Position numbers and translations under genes: made by a program. The notes under the pieces were generated by a model that saw only the letters and a program-made list of their open reading frames with translations, ran no database searches and was not told the origin of the DNA. A DNA stretch of 64,000 bases from UBA2287 sp964479665 (lineage in GTDB: Bacteria; Bacteroidota; Bacteroidia; Bacteroidales; Tenuifilaceae): positions 62,001-126,000 of the forward strand of contig CAYZNN010000004.1 in assembly GCA_964479665.1 (NCBI GenBank), in the 5' to 3' direction. This document shows, piece by piece, positions 44,826-53,665 of the stretch (positions are counted from its first letter, which is position 1; each line of letters opens with the position of its first letter).

Positions 44826-45441
44826 TGTAGCAATAGCAATTCAGCTTTCTATCAAAAAAATTAAACTGCTCAATCGTTACTATGCAATAACGAAATTTTA
44901 CACTTTTTTAAAAAATACTGCCATTAAAGGAGCTGTTTTAGTTCTTATTTTTATTGCATTGTTGGTAGGGTTCGAAATTTTTTTATTCGACTTTAACGCC
45001 ATTCTAAATAATCTGGTTGCTACATATTCTGCTCAAGTAATCTTTTTGTTTTTCCTGATGTCGGAAACGGCGTTAGGTATAGTTCCTCCTGAACTATTTA
45101 TTGCCTGGGCATCTAAATCTGCAACACCGTGGCTGTTCCTTCTTATTTTATCAACCATTTCTTACTTAGGCGGAATAATTGCTTACTACATTGGCAATCG
45201 CTTGTTTTTAATCCCTTCCATAAAAAATCATATAGAAAACAAAATAGCCAAACACATTGCAAATTTACGCAAGTGGGGAGGGCTATTCGTATTTATCGGG
45301 GCTATGCTGCCTATACCACATTCAATTGTTAGCTTAGCGTGTGGTCTTATAAAATACAATTTTAAGCATTACCTTTTATGGGCATTATTTCGATATGTGC
45401 GATTTGTGATTTACGCATTTGTAATTTTTAAAGTATTTTAG
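44812..45441 (+). CDS. VTT-domain (DedA/SNARE-associated-like) membrane protein
   Basis: 209 residues with five to six helices. The core pattern ETALGIVPPELFIAWASKSA, then LGGIIAYYIGNRLFL with the re-entrant loop, and the later LRKWGGLFVFIGAMLPIPHS follow the VTT/DedA family. DedA-superfamily proteins act in membrane lipid translocation and proton-dependent homeostasis. It sits 34 bp upstream of the P-type ATPase gene, so it is probably part of the same operon. Whether it supports ion transport or envelope lipid flipping cannot be told from the sequence. Confidence 0.82.
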   Translation: MAQNNVAIAIQLSIKKIKLLNRYYAITKFYTFLKNTAIKGAVLVLIFIALLVGFEIFLFDFNAILNNLVATYSAQVIFLFFLMSETALGIVPPELFIAWASKSATPWLFLLILSTISYLGGIIAYYIGNRLFLIPSIKNHIENKIAKHIANLRKWGGLFVFIGAMLPIPHSIVSLACGLIKYNFKHYLLWALFRYVRFVIYAFVIFKVF

Positions 45442-45475
45442 TGTTTAATTTCTCAACGCATTAATAGGTTTGTTC

Positions 45476-48214
45476 ATGCCAATTATAGAAGATCAATTTC
45501 ATGCAGTAGAGTACCAAAAGGTGCTCCAAAGCCTTAACAGTTCACCATTGGGCTTAACGGCTGCCGAAGCAAAAAAAAGGCTGTTAAAATTTGGATTGAA
45601 TAGGATAAAAAAGAAAAAAGGAGATGGGGCATTCAAGCTAATGTGGCGGCAAATAAACAATCCCCTAATATGGGTTCTTTTAGGCTCTAGCTCATTGGCA
45701 GTACTACTTGGAAAAATTACCGATGGGTTGGTGGTGCTAGCTGTAGTTATCGTCAATACTATAATCGGTTTTATCCAAGAATTTAAAGCAGGAAAAGCTA
45801 TAGCAGCGCTGAGCGAAATGGTGCCCGAAAACGCAACGGTACTGCGCGATGGAAAATTTATTATGACTCCGGTTTCAGAAATTGTGCCCGGTGACATTGT
45901 GCAGCTGGCTGCCGGCGACCGTGTGCCAGCAGATATGCGGTTAATCCAGCAAAAAAACCTTACGGTGGAAGAAGCCGCATTAACCGGAGAATCACTACCC
46001 TCTCAGAAAACATCCTCTCCCGTTAACCCCGATGCTGTGCTTGGTGATCGAAAGTGCATGGTGTATAGCGGAACTTTAATAACATCAGGAACAGCCACAG
46101 CTGTTGTGGTTTCCACCGGGATGAGCACGGAACTGGGAAAAATATCCGATATGCTTAGTGAAACAACCGATCTGGAAACACCTTTAACTCGAAAGCTTGC
46201 CGTTATTGGAAAATACCTAACCATCGGAATTATTGTTTTAACCCTTATTATTTTGATAATTGGAACCATTAGGGCAACTGCACACGGAGTGGCTTTGGCT
46301 TTGGCTTTAAAGGAAAGTTTGGTTTTTGCCATTGCACTTGCTGTTGGAGCAATACCCGAAGGGCTGCCGGCAGTAGTAACTATTGCATTGGCTATTGGTG
46401 TTCAGCGTATGGCAAAACGTAAAGCAATTATTCGTAAACTTCCTGCGGTAGAAACATTGGGCAGTACAACGGTAATTTGCTCAGACAAAACGGGTACCCT
46501 AACACGAAACGAAATGACAGTAAACGAGCTTTGGACCCCTCAGCATCAAATTCAGCTAACCGGTGTTGGATATAACCCAATTGGAACTTTTTTATCCAAC
46601 GGTCACGTGGTGCCAAGCATTCCTGATGCGATTCAAACATTACTAAAAAATGCCGTTTTGTGCAGCGACGCAACCATAAAGCTCGTTGGAGACTCCTTCC
46701 AGGTTACCGGCGATCCCACTGAAGTTGCTCTGATTGTTGCTGCAGCAAAAGCTAATTTTAATGCCGATGAATTGAATGATTTGCATCCCCGCATGGATGT
46801 TGTACCCTTCGATTCGGAAAGCCAATACATGGCAACGCTGGTTGACAAAAAAAATCCTTACATTATTATTAAGGGTGCCCCCGAAGTAATTTTAAAGCGA
46901 TGTTCCCATGACCTGAACGGTTTTTCGATTGATTCACAGCAAATAAACGCACAAATTGAACGATTGGGATCAAAAGGAATGCGTGTTTTAGCCGTTGCCC
47001 AGAAAGCGGCACCTCCGCACCAATTTGAGTTAACCGGTGATGATACAAAATCGGCCTTTACGTTTATTGGTTTGTTGGGAATGATTGATCCTCCCAGAAC
47101 TGAGGTTATGGAAGCCATAAAGAGATGCCATGCCGCTGGAATAGAAGTAAAAATGATTACAGGAGATCACAAATCGACTGCCAGGGCTATTGGCATGGAG
47201 TTGGGCTTATCTGAAAAAGGCGAAGTGGTTGTGGGAGTTGATTTGGCCACCATGGACGACGAAAAGTTAAACCAAATTGTAAATATAACAAACATTTTTG
47301 CGCGGGTTGCACCGGAGCACAAACTTCGATTGGTTAAGGCATTGCAAAAAAACAATCATATAGTAGCCATGACTGGCGACGGAGTGAACGATGCCCCTTC
47401 GCTCAAGCAATCGAATATTGGTGTTGCAATGGGAATTACAGGCACATCGGTTTCCAAAGAATCGGCAGATATTGTGCTTTCCGACGATAACTTTTCGAGC
47501 ATCAGCGCAGCTGTTGAAGAAGGCAGAAGGGTTTACGACAACTTGCTTAAATCCCTGGCATTCCTTCTGCCAACAAATTTAGGACTAGCATTTATTCTCA
47601 TTTATGGAATTATGTTCTTTCCATTCGATCCTATCACAAAGGTGCTGCTTTTGCCCATGCTTCCCACACAGTTATTGTGGATAAATTTAATTGCTGCTGT
47701 GGCACTTGCCTTACCCTTGGCCTTTGAAGTAAAGGAACCCAACGTAATGAGCAGGCCACCCCGAAAACCTGAGGCTCCCCTCTTCAATACGTTCATTACA
47801 TTTCGGGTCGTCTTTGTTTCCATTCTAATGACCATTGGCACAATTATACTGTTCAATTGGGAGTATTACAATGAACTATCTGCAAGTGGCTCAACTGTTA
47901 GTGCGCTACAAAAAGCACAAACCATTGCAGTTACATTTGTTATTATGTTTCAGATTTTTTATATGATTAATTGCCGGTCACTCAAAGACACAATCCTTAA
48001 AATTGGAATATTTAGCAATAAAACTATTTTTATTGGTATAGCTTCAATACTGCTACTACAAGCATTATTCATTTACACCCCGTTTTTTCAGAATATTTTT
48101 GGTACCACTGCCCTGGGATTAATGGATGTGCTATTGACTATAGGAACTGGATTCATTATTTTTCCAATTATTTCGCTTGAAAAAGCCATTCAATCATATT
48201 TCCGCAAGAGTTAA
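45476..48214 (+). CDS. P-type cation-transporting ATPase (P2A, Ca2+/Mn2+-like)
   Basis: 912 residues from ATG 45476. It shows the N-terminal cation-ATPase domain, the actuator motif LTGESLP, the PEGLP motif in AIPEGLPAVV, the phosphorylation site DKTGTLT (Asp 337), the KGAPE nucleotide-binding motif, and TGDGVNDAPSLK. The C-terminal domain has six helices, including LLPTQLLWINLI. PEGLP rather than CPC excludes heavy-metal P1B pumps, and a bacterial SERCA/PMR1-like Ca2+ (or Mn2+) exporter is most likely. A zinc-ribbon protein gene follows after 35 bp, and a VTT protein precedes it. Confidence 0.95.
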   Translation: MPIIEDQFHAVEYQKVLQSLNSSPLGLTAAEAKKRLLKFGLNRIKKKKGDGAFKLMWRQINNPLIWVLLGSSSLAVLLGKITDGLVVLAVVIVNTIIGFIQEFKAGKAIAALSEMVPENATVLRDGKFIMTPVSEIVPGDIVQLAAGDRVPADMRLIQQKNLTVEEAALTGESLPSQKTSSPVNPDAVLGDRKCMVYSGTLITSGTATAVVVSTGMSTELGKISDMLSETTDLETPLTRKLAVIGKYLTIGIIVLTLIILIIGTIRATAHGVALALALKESLVFAIALAVGAIPEGLPAVVTIALAIGVQRMAKRKAIIRKLPAVETLGSTTVICSDKTGTLTRNEMTVNELWTPQHQIQLTGVGYNPIGTFLSNGHVVPSIPDAIQTLLKNAVLCSDATIKLVGDSFQVTGDPTEVALIVAAAKANFNADELNDLHPRMDVVPFDSESQYMATLVDKKNPYIIIKGAPEVILKRCSHDLNGFSIDSQQINAQIERLGSKGMRVLAVAQKAAPPHQFELTGDDTKSAFTFIGLLGMIDPPRTEVMEAIKRCHAAGIEVKMITGDHKSTARAIGMELGLSEKGEVVVGVDLATMDDEKLNQIVNITNIFARVAPEHKLRLVKALQKNNHIVAMTGDGVNDAPSLKQSNIGVAMGITGTSVSKESADIVLSDDNFSSISAAVEEGRRVYDNLLKSLAFLLPTNLGLAFILIYGIMFFPFDPITKVLLLPMLPTQLLWINLIAAVALALPLAFEVKEPNVMSRPPRKPEAPLFNTFITFRVVFVSILMTIGTIILFNWEYYNELSASGSTVSALQKAQTIAVTFVIMFQIFYMINCRSLKDTILKIGIFSNKTIFIGIASILLLQALFIYTPFFQNIFGTTALGLMDVLLTIGTGFIIFPIISLEKAIQSYFRKS

Positions 48215-48249
48215 TAATTAAAGTAAATAACAGTTATGAACCCCTAAAA

Positions 48250-48501
48250 ATGCAGATTATGAATTGTCCGAATTGTAACGTTTCGCTTGTAATGTCAGAA
48301 AGGCAGGGTATTGAAATTGACTATTGTCCGCAATGTCGTGGCATATGGCTCGACAGAGGAGAACTCGACAAGATAATTGAGCGCTCAAAAAATGAACCAC
48401 AAGGCAATTATCAATCAAATCAACAAGTGTTTAACCAGCCCCAACAGGGTTACTACAAGCATTATAAAAGGAAACATTGGCTAAACGAGTTGTTTGATTA
48501 A
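48250..48501 (+). CDS. TFIIB-type zinc-ribbon protein (zf-TFIIB family)
   Basis: 83 residues. The N-terminal zinc ribbon has four Cys in CPNC...CPQC, followed by the conserved RGIWLDRGELDKII signature of small bacterial zf-TFIIB proteins. The rest is Gln/Asn-rich (NYQSNQQVFNQPQQG) and then basic (HYKRKH). A start at 48259 (MNCPNC) is equally good. The function of this family is not established. It follows the P-type ATPase closely and is probably in its operon. Confidence 0.88.
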   Translation: MQIMNCPNCNVSLVMSERQGIEIDYCPQCRGIWLDRGELDKIIERSKNEPQGNYQSNQQVFNQPQQGYYKHYKRKHWLNELFD

Positions 48502-48868
48502 CTCTTTTTTAAAAAGTGAATTTTTTACCATTCACTTAAATAATTACGCTCTTCACTGTATGGCAATTGCGCCATACATTGTTGAACTACAATGGGTTGT
48601 TGGCCCTGCAACTATTGTTGCCCAATGACCTGTTCATGCTTTTAGCTTATTTATTTCTTAGCTGCCTATTTGGAAAGCAGTAGGCGGAAAATAAGGTTAC
48701 ATTTCGAAATTTGATGGACCTATTTATATTGGCATTCCACCAAGAATATTTACGCAGCTGCAATTATACGTTGTTAACGCACTTTTAAGAGATTTTTCAG
48801 AATGATTGATAAGTTACATATCAATGTCGCTTTGTTATCGACAATTAACTTTTAACACCAAATGAAAA
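48502..48868. other. Intergenic region with two hairpins
   Basis: No gene is seen. AAGTGAA/TTCACTT (48514-48537, 10-base loop) may be a weak terminator for the zinc-ribbon gene. TGTATGGC, loop AATTGC, GCCATACA (48557-48578) is a perfect 8-bp hairpin without a T tract. The remaining sequence up to the repeat element at 48869 shows nothing recognisable. Confidence 0.5.
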
Positions 48869-49016
48869 TTTTAACCACAAAGCCCGTCTGGCAGACAGGA
48901 ACACTATGTATTCTTCAGAGTCCACAAAGTAATGCTTATAGTACTTAAACCTTGTTTTCCTTTGTGCTCACTTTGCTGCCCCGCCTTTCAGGCAGGCAGG
49001 CTTTGTGGTTAACAAA
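48869..49016. repeat. 148-bp element with inverted TTAACCACAAAGCC ends
   Basis: The left end TTTTAACCACAAAGCC (48869-48884) and right end GGCTTTGTGGTTAACAAAA (48999-49016) are inverse complements over at least 14 bases. Inside are CTGGCAGACAGG and CCGCCTTTCAGGCAGGCAGG palindromes and ACAAAG words. A degenerate relative lies at 6892-7000. It is too short to code for a transposase, so if mobile it would need one in trans. Confidence 0.75.
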
Positions 49017-49097
49017 AGATGAGGCATTAAAACAATTCCTAACTAATGCCATTGGTTTACAAATTATCAAATTAGTATAATTGTAAAATTTTTCAAT

Positions 49098-49670
49098 ATG
49101 AAGACCTTACTGCTAATCTTATCTTTCATTTACTCCATTGAGGCAACAGGACAAGCAAAAATTGAGCGTGAGTATCGAATTAACGCGATTTCCGTTCCGT
49201 TACAAGCCAGGCAATGGAACGATTCAACTTTTCAACTTAAACCAAGCAAAATTAAATGGTATAAAGAAACTACCGGCAGCAAACAATCTTTCGAAGCAAA
49301 ATTCCGTTGGCGGGGCAATTCTCATAGCGTTGAGTTCGATCACCAAGGGATTGTTGAGGATATTGAGATTGCCACTAAGTGGCAAAAACTACCAGAGAAT
49401 ACTAAAATTGCCATTACCCGACACTTAAAATCTAACTACATTTCGTTTAAAATTATAAAAATTCAGCAGCAAATAGTTGGTTCGCCCATCGCTTTACGAA
49501 AGTACATCAGGGATTCAACGAATTCCAACATAACTCTAAAATATGAAATGGAAATAAGAGGCCGCACGAAAACTCAAAATGAAATTTGGGAAATTTTGTT
49601 CGACTCCAAAGGAGAATTCCTTACAGTTAAGCAGGTTATTCTTAACCCATCGCCAAACCTCGATTTTTAA
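49098..49670 (+). CDS. Secreted protein, possibly PepSY-like
   Basis: 190 residues with a signal peptide (TLLLILSFIYSIEATG). The mature part has a repeated pattern of short strands and helices (VEFDHQGIVEDIEIATKW..., WEILFDSKGEFLTVKQVI) that recalls PepSY-like/beta-lactamase-inhibitor-type proteins of Bacteroidetes, but this is a weak resemblance. It lies 6 bp upstream of a DUF2490-like barrel gene, so the two are co-transcribed, and the product is probably periplasmic. Confidence 0.72.
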   Translation: MKTLLLILSFIYSIEATGQAKIEREYRINAISVPLQARQWNDSTFQLKPSKIKWYKETTGSKQSFEAKFRWRGNSHSVEFDHQGIVEDIEIATKWQKLPENTKIAITRHLKSNYISFKIIKIQQQIVGSPIALRKYIRDSTNSNITLKYEMEIRGRTKTQNEIWEILFDSKGEFLTVKQVILNPSPNLDF

Positions 49671-49676
49671 TCATCC

Positions 49677-50345
49677 ATGTTTTCCAACTTTAAATTGAAA
49701 GGCATTGCCTTTGTGGGCGTTACCCTTGCCTGTTTGCAGCTTTACGGAAATTCGGGTACAGCACCCGAAATAACCACTAATTTAAAGCTAACATCCAATT
49801 ACTCGCTTACGCTAAAAATTGAATCGTTCCATTTCTTGTACGATTCCGAAAAGGGATGGTATCATAGTTACGATGGTACCGATATCCAGTTTTTTGGCAA
49901 CTACAGGCTGAGCCCTTTCTTGCGCCTATCTGCAGGCTACCAGTACGGAATTGAGCACCTGAAAAGCGATACCCATCGGACCATACAGCAAATCTCTATA
50001 CTACACAGGGAAGGCATTTTCGCCCTAAATCACCGATTTCGCGCCGACCAAACATTCTACTCCTCAAGTCCGGCTAAATACAGAGGAAGATACCGGTTTT
50101 CTATGGAAATGCCTTTACAAGGAAAATCAATCGACCCAGGAGAGTTTTACATTAACGCTTCGAATGAACTCATTTTTGCACTTCAAAATGGCAAAGACTT
50201 TGAAAACAGGCTTGTAGGCCAATTGGGTTACTTCCTAAACACAAAACTCCGATTGCAAACCGGATTCGATTACCGTTACTTCGTAAAAGATGACCAAACC
50301 GATTATGTTATTTGGTACAAACTGGGAATATTCTTGAATATTTAG
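49677..50345 (+). CDS. DUF2490-like outer-membrane beta-barrel protein
   Basis: 222 residues with a signal peptide (GIAFVGVTLACLQLYG). The mature protein alternates amphipathic strands: LTSNYSLTLKIESFHFLY, LSPFLRLSAGYQYGIEHL, LNHRFRADQTFY, RYRFSMEMPLQG, and FYINASNELIFAL, ending ...WYKLGIFLNI. The RYRFS...PL...YINASNE pattern is that of DUF2490 proteins, small barrels of unknown function. Its partner is the PepSY-like gene just upstream. Confidence 0.78.
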   Translation: MFSNFKLKGIAFVGVTLACLQLYGNSGTAPEITTNLKLTSNYSLTLKIESFHFLYDSEKGWYHSYDGTDIQFFGNYRLSPFLRLSAGYQYGIEHLKSDTHRTIQQISILHREGIFALNHRFRADQTFYSSSPAKYRGRYRFSMEMPLQGKSIDPGEFYINASNELIFALQNGKDFENRLVGQLGYFLNTKLRLQTGFDYRYFVKDDQTDYVIWYKLGIFLNI

Positions 50346-50459
50346 CATCATTTAACCTTTCCGGTCAATAGATGAATAAAGATTTTTAGGTAGCAATAGT
50401 CGAATGTTTACAAAAGAAGTTTTTACTTTTACATATGCTTACCCCTCAAAAACAAAAAT

Positions 50460-52568
50460 ATGCACAACAAAACCTACCTACTGCTTACCGTAGCAGTACT
50501 ATTTGTTGTATCGAGTTGTACAACAACACCTAAGGCTCCTTTAGCACTTCAAGAACCCGTAACTCTTGTAATGCATGGCGACACCCGAATCGACCCCTAC
50601 TTCTGGATGAACCAGCGCGAAACGGAAAAGGTACTTGCCTACCTGAATGCCGAAAACAACTATGCAACCATTGCCATGAAGCCAACAGAGAATCTTCAGA
50701 AGAAGCTTGTAACCGAAATGCGCTCGCGCATTAAAGAGGACGACATGAGCGTGCCAACATTTATAAACGGATATTACTACTACACTCGTTACGAAGAGGG
50801 CAAAGAGTACCCCATACACTGCCGCAAAAAGGAAACACTCGGAGCTCCGGAGGAAATTATGCTCGATGTTAATCAATTGGCCGAAGGTTACAGCTACTTT
50901 TCCGCAGTGGGTTTGAATGTATCTACCAATAACAACATACTTGCTTACGGGGTTGACACGGTAAGCCGTCGGAAATACACCATTTACTTTAAAGACCTGA
51001 CAACAGGAAAACTGCTCGATACAAAGATTCCGAACACAACCGGCTTTGCCGTTTGGGCCAACGACAACCAAACCGTTTTCTACTCTGTTAAGGATGAGGC
51101 CCTTCGCCCTTACCGCATTTACCTTCATTCGCTTTTGCATCAGGGTTCTGGTTCGGATGTATTGGTTTATGAGGAACGTGACGAAACTTTTAATGCTTTT
51201 GTTACCAAATCGAAATCGAATGCCTGCATATTCATTGGCTCATCCAGCACCATGAGCGACGAATGCCACTTTATTGATGCTAACAAACCCAATTCGAAAT
51301 TACAGATTGTTCAGCCCCGCGAAAGAGGGCTGGAGTATAATGTAGAGCATTTTGAAAACAAGTTTTATATTGTTACCAATTTAAACGCTCGCAACAACCG
51401 GTTAATGGAAACTCCCACCAACAAGCCTTCCAGAGACAATTGGAGAGAGGTAATTCCACATCGAGAAGATGTTTTGCTCTCGAATGTTGAAATTTTCCAG
51501 GACTATCTGGTGCTCGAGGAGCGAAAGGATGGACTTAAACAGGTACGAATTATTGAATGGAAAGGCGGTCGCGAGCATTACCTCGATTTTGGCGAAGAAG
51601 TTTACTCTATTGGGGTTGGATACAACCCAGAGTTTAACACAACTAAAATGCGTTACACTTACACATCGCTCACAACCCCAACAACCATTTACGACTACGA
51701 TATGGGCTCTCGTGAGAAGTTCCAACTTAAACAGTACGAAATACTTGGCGACTTCGATCCAAACAACTACGAATCGAAAAGGCTATGGGCTACAGCAAAC
51801 GATGGGGTTAAAATACCTATATCGCTGGTTTACAGAAAGGGCTTAAAGCTAAATGGGAAGAATCCTACTCTTCAATACGCTTATGGATCGTACGGTTCGT
51901 CAACCGACCCATACTTCAGTTCCAACAGGCTTAGCCTACTAGATAGAGGCTTTGTTTTTGCCATTGCTCATGTGCGAGGCGGGCAGGAGTTGGGGAGGCA
52001 ATGGTACGAGACTGGTAAGCTACTAAAGAAAATAAACACTTTCACGGATTTTATTGCCTGTTCGGAATACCTAATTGAACAGAACTATACCAATGCAAAT
52101 AAACTCTTTGCTATGGGTGGAAGCGCTGGAGGATTGCTGATGGGCGCTATTGCTAACATGCGCCCCCAACTTTACAAGGGTATTATTGCACAGGTACCCT
52201 TTGTTGATGTAGTTACCACCATGCTCGACCCGTCGATACCGCTTACCACAGGGGAATACGACGAATGGGGCAATCCCAACGATTCAACCTACTATTTCTA
52301 TATGAAATCTTATTCTCCCTACGATCAGGTAACCCCTCAGAAGTACCCTAACATATTAGTAACTACAGGTTATCATGATTCGCAGGTGCAATATTTTGAA
52401 CCTGCCAAATGGGTTGCCAAATTGAGGGCCACTAAAACTGACAACAACTTACTTGTTTCCCGCATAAACATGGATGCTGGCCACGGTGGTGCTTCGGGCC
52501 GCTTTAAATCGCTTGAGGAGGTTGCCTTGGAGTATGCATTTATGTTTAAGCTAGCTGGTTTAAATTGA
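50460..52568 (+). CDS. Oligopeptidase B (S9A family), lipoprotein form
   Basis: 702 residues. The N-terminal beta-propeller (~50-420) is followed by an alpha/beta-hydrolase domain with catalytic Ser 555 in MGGSAGG, Asp 640 in GYHDSQ and His 675 in DAGHGG. ELGRQWYETGK and GEYDEWGNP are oligopeptidase B hallmarks. Such enzymes cut small peptides after Arg/Lys. Unusually, the N-terminus carries a lipobox (VVSSCTTT), so it is exported and lipid-anchored rather than cytoplasmic. It is a single-gene unit ending in a strong terminator. Confidence 0.93.
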   Translation: MHNKTYLLLTVAVLFVVSSCTTTPKAPLALQEPVTLVMHGDTRIDPYFWMNQRETEKVLAYLNAENNYATIAMKPTENLQKKLVTEMRSRIKEDDMSVPTFINGYYYYTRYEEGKEYPIHCRKKETLGAPEEIMLDVNQLAEGYSYFSAVGLNVSTNNNILAYGVDTVSRRKYTIYFKDLTTGKLLDTKIPNTTGFAVWANDNQTVFYSVKDEALRPYRIYLHSLLHQGSGSDVLVYEERDETFNAFVTKSKSNACIFIGSSSTMSDECHFIDANKPNSKLQIVQPRERGLEYNVEHFENKFYIVTNLNARNNRLMETPTNKPSRDNWREVIPHREDVLLSNVEIFQDYLVLEERKDGLKQVRIIEWKGGREHYLDFGEEVYSIGVGYNPEFNTTKMRYTYTSLTTPTTIYDYDMGSREKFQLKQYEILGDFDPNNYESKRLWATANDGVKIPISLVYRKGLKLNGKNPTLQYAYGSYGSSTDPYFSSNRLSLLDRGFVFAIAHVRGGQELGRQWYETGKLLKKINTFTDFIACSEYLIEQNYTNANKLFAMGGSAGGLLMGAIANMRPQLYKGIIAQVPFVDVVTTMLDPSIPLTTGEYDEWGNPNDSTYYFYMKSYSPYDQVTPQKYPNILVTTGYHDSQVQYFEPAKWVAKLRATKTDNNLLVSRINMDAGHGGASGRFKSLEEVALEYAFMFKLAGLN

Positions 52569-52580
52569 ATTTGTCCCTTT

Positions 52581-52623
52581 TAAAATAAGGGGGCTTACAA
52601 TTGATGTAAGCCCCCTTATTTTA
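52581..52623. terminator. Strong bidirectional rho-independent terminator
   Basis: TAAAATAAGGGGGCTTACA, a 5-base loop and its exact inverse complement form a 19-bp stem with A/T tracts outside. It serves the oligopeptidase gene (+) and the convergent UbiA gene (-). Confidence 0.92.
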
Positions 52624-52636
52624 TATCTTCTTCAAA

Positions 52637-53518
52637 CTAATAATAAAAACTCAATATGGTTAAAGTTGCATATACTATACTTGCTAATCCATTGAGAGTT
52701 GCGAAGGCAAAACCAATTTTATCCTTACCTTTTGTAAGTATAATGATATGCTGATGTATAAGCAAAGCAATGAAAAGGGCGGCCCCAATCCAGTATAATA
52801 CTCCATTTTCCTGCACCAACCCAACCAGAACAACAAATCCCGAGGTTACTAAATGCAATCCGATAGCAATGGCAGTTGCCTTGGCTTTACCCAATACTGC
52901 GGGTATTGAGTTGAGCGCTTCTTCCCGGTCAAACTCCTCGTCCTGAATAGAATAAACAATATCAAAACCCGAAACCCAAAGAAAAACAATGATTGAATAC
53001 AATACGGGCAAAAGAGCAAAACGTCCGGTTACTGCTAGGTAAGCCCCAATTGGAGCCAATGCTAACCCCAATCCTAATACAAAATGGCAGAACATGGTGA
53101 AACGTTTTGTATAACTGTAACCCAGTACAACAATTAGAGCAACAGGCGATAGCATGAAAGCAAGGGGATTAATAAAATAGGTGCAAACTATAAATAGAAT
53201 GGCATTCGCCATTGAAAACAAAAAAGCGTTTCGGGGGTGAATTTTTCCAGCAGGAATTTCACGGTTAGCGGTTCGCGGATTACGCTTATCAATAAATCTG
53301 TCAGTTACCCTATTAAAACTCATGGCTGCATTGCGAGCAAAAACCATGCAGAGCACAACAAACACCAGCAATCGCGAGTTGAACTCAAAATCGATAGAAT
53401 GAAAGGCGAGGAAAACGCCCACCAGAGCAAAAGGTAATGCAAATACCGTATGACTAAAGGTAACCAGCGATAGGTAATTTTTAAAAATTCGGGATAGAGA
53501 TAATCTCTTTTCAGCCAT
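52637..53518 (-). CDS. UbiA-family polyprenyltransferase (menaquinone-type, MqnP/UbiA-like)
   Basis: 293 residues from ATG 53518 (MAEKRLSLSRIF), with ~8 helices. The two Asp-rich loops are intact: NRVTDRFIDKRNPRTANRE (~80-98) and DIVYSIQDEEFDREEALN. This NxxxDxxxD plus NPRTxxR pattern is that of the UbiA subgroup often annotated as 4-hydroxybenzoate or futalosine-pathway (MqnP) prenyltransferase. It transfers a polyprenyl chain to an aromatic acid in quinone synthesis. The aromatic substrate cannot be decided here; no other quinone gene is in the window. It is divergent from the histidine kinase gene. Confidence 0.88.
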   Translation of the reverse strand: MAEKRLSLSRIFKNYLSLVTFSHTVFALPFALVGVFLAFHSIDFEFNSRLLVFVVLCMVFARNAAMSFNRVTDRFIDKRNPRTANREIPAGKIHPRNAFLFSMANAILFIVCTYFINPLAFMLSPVALIVVLGYSYTKRFTMFCHFVLGLGLALAPIGAYLAVTGRFALLPVLYSIIVFLWVSGFDIVYSIQDEEFDREEALNSIPAVLGKAKATAIAIGLHLVTSGFVVLVGLVQENGVLYWIGAALFIALLIHQHIIILTKGKDKIGFAFATLNGLASIVYATLTILSFYY

Positions 53519-53665
53519 ATAGCGTTTTTTAAGCAGGCAAAAATAGCAGCCCAATACTAAATAACAAATTAAGTGAAAGTATTTATAAAAACCCACTGAA
53601 TTATAAATACAAATAAACAAAGGTAAAACCATAAATTTTTCTATTTTTAGGCAAGAAAACACGGT

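Noticed and set aside
48557..48578. Perfect hairpin as a terminator or small RNA
   Set aside because: There is no T tract and no promoter nearby; it is noted only as a structure.
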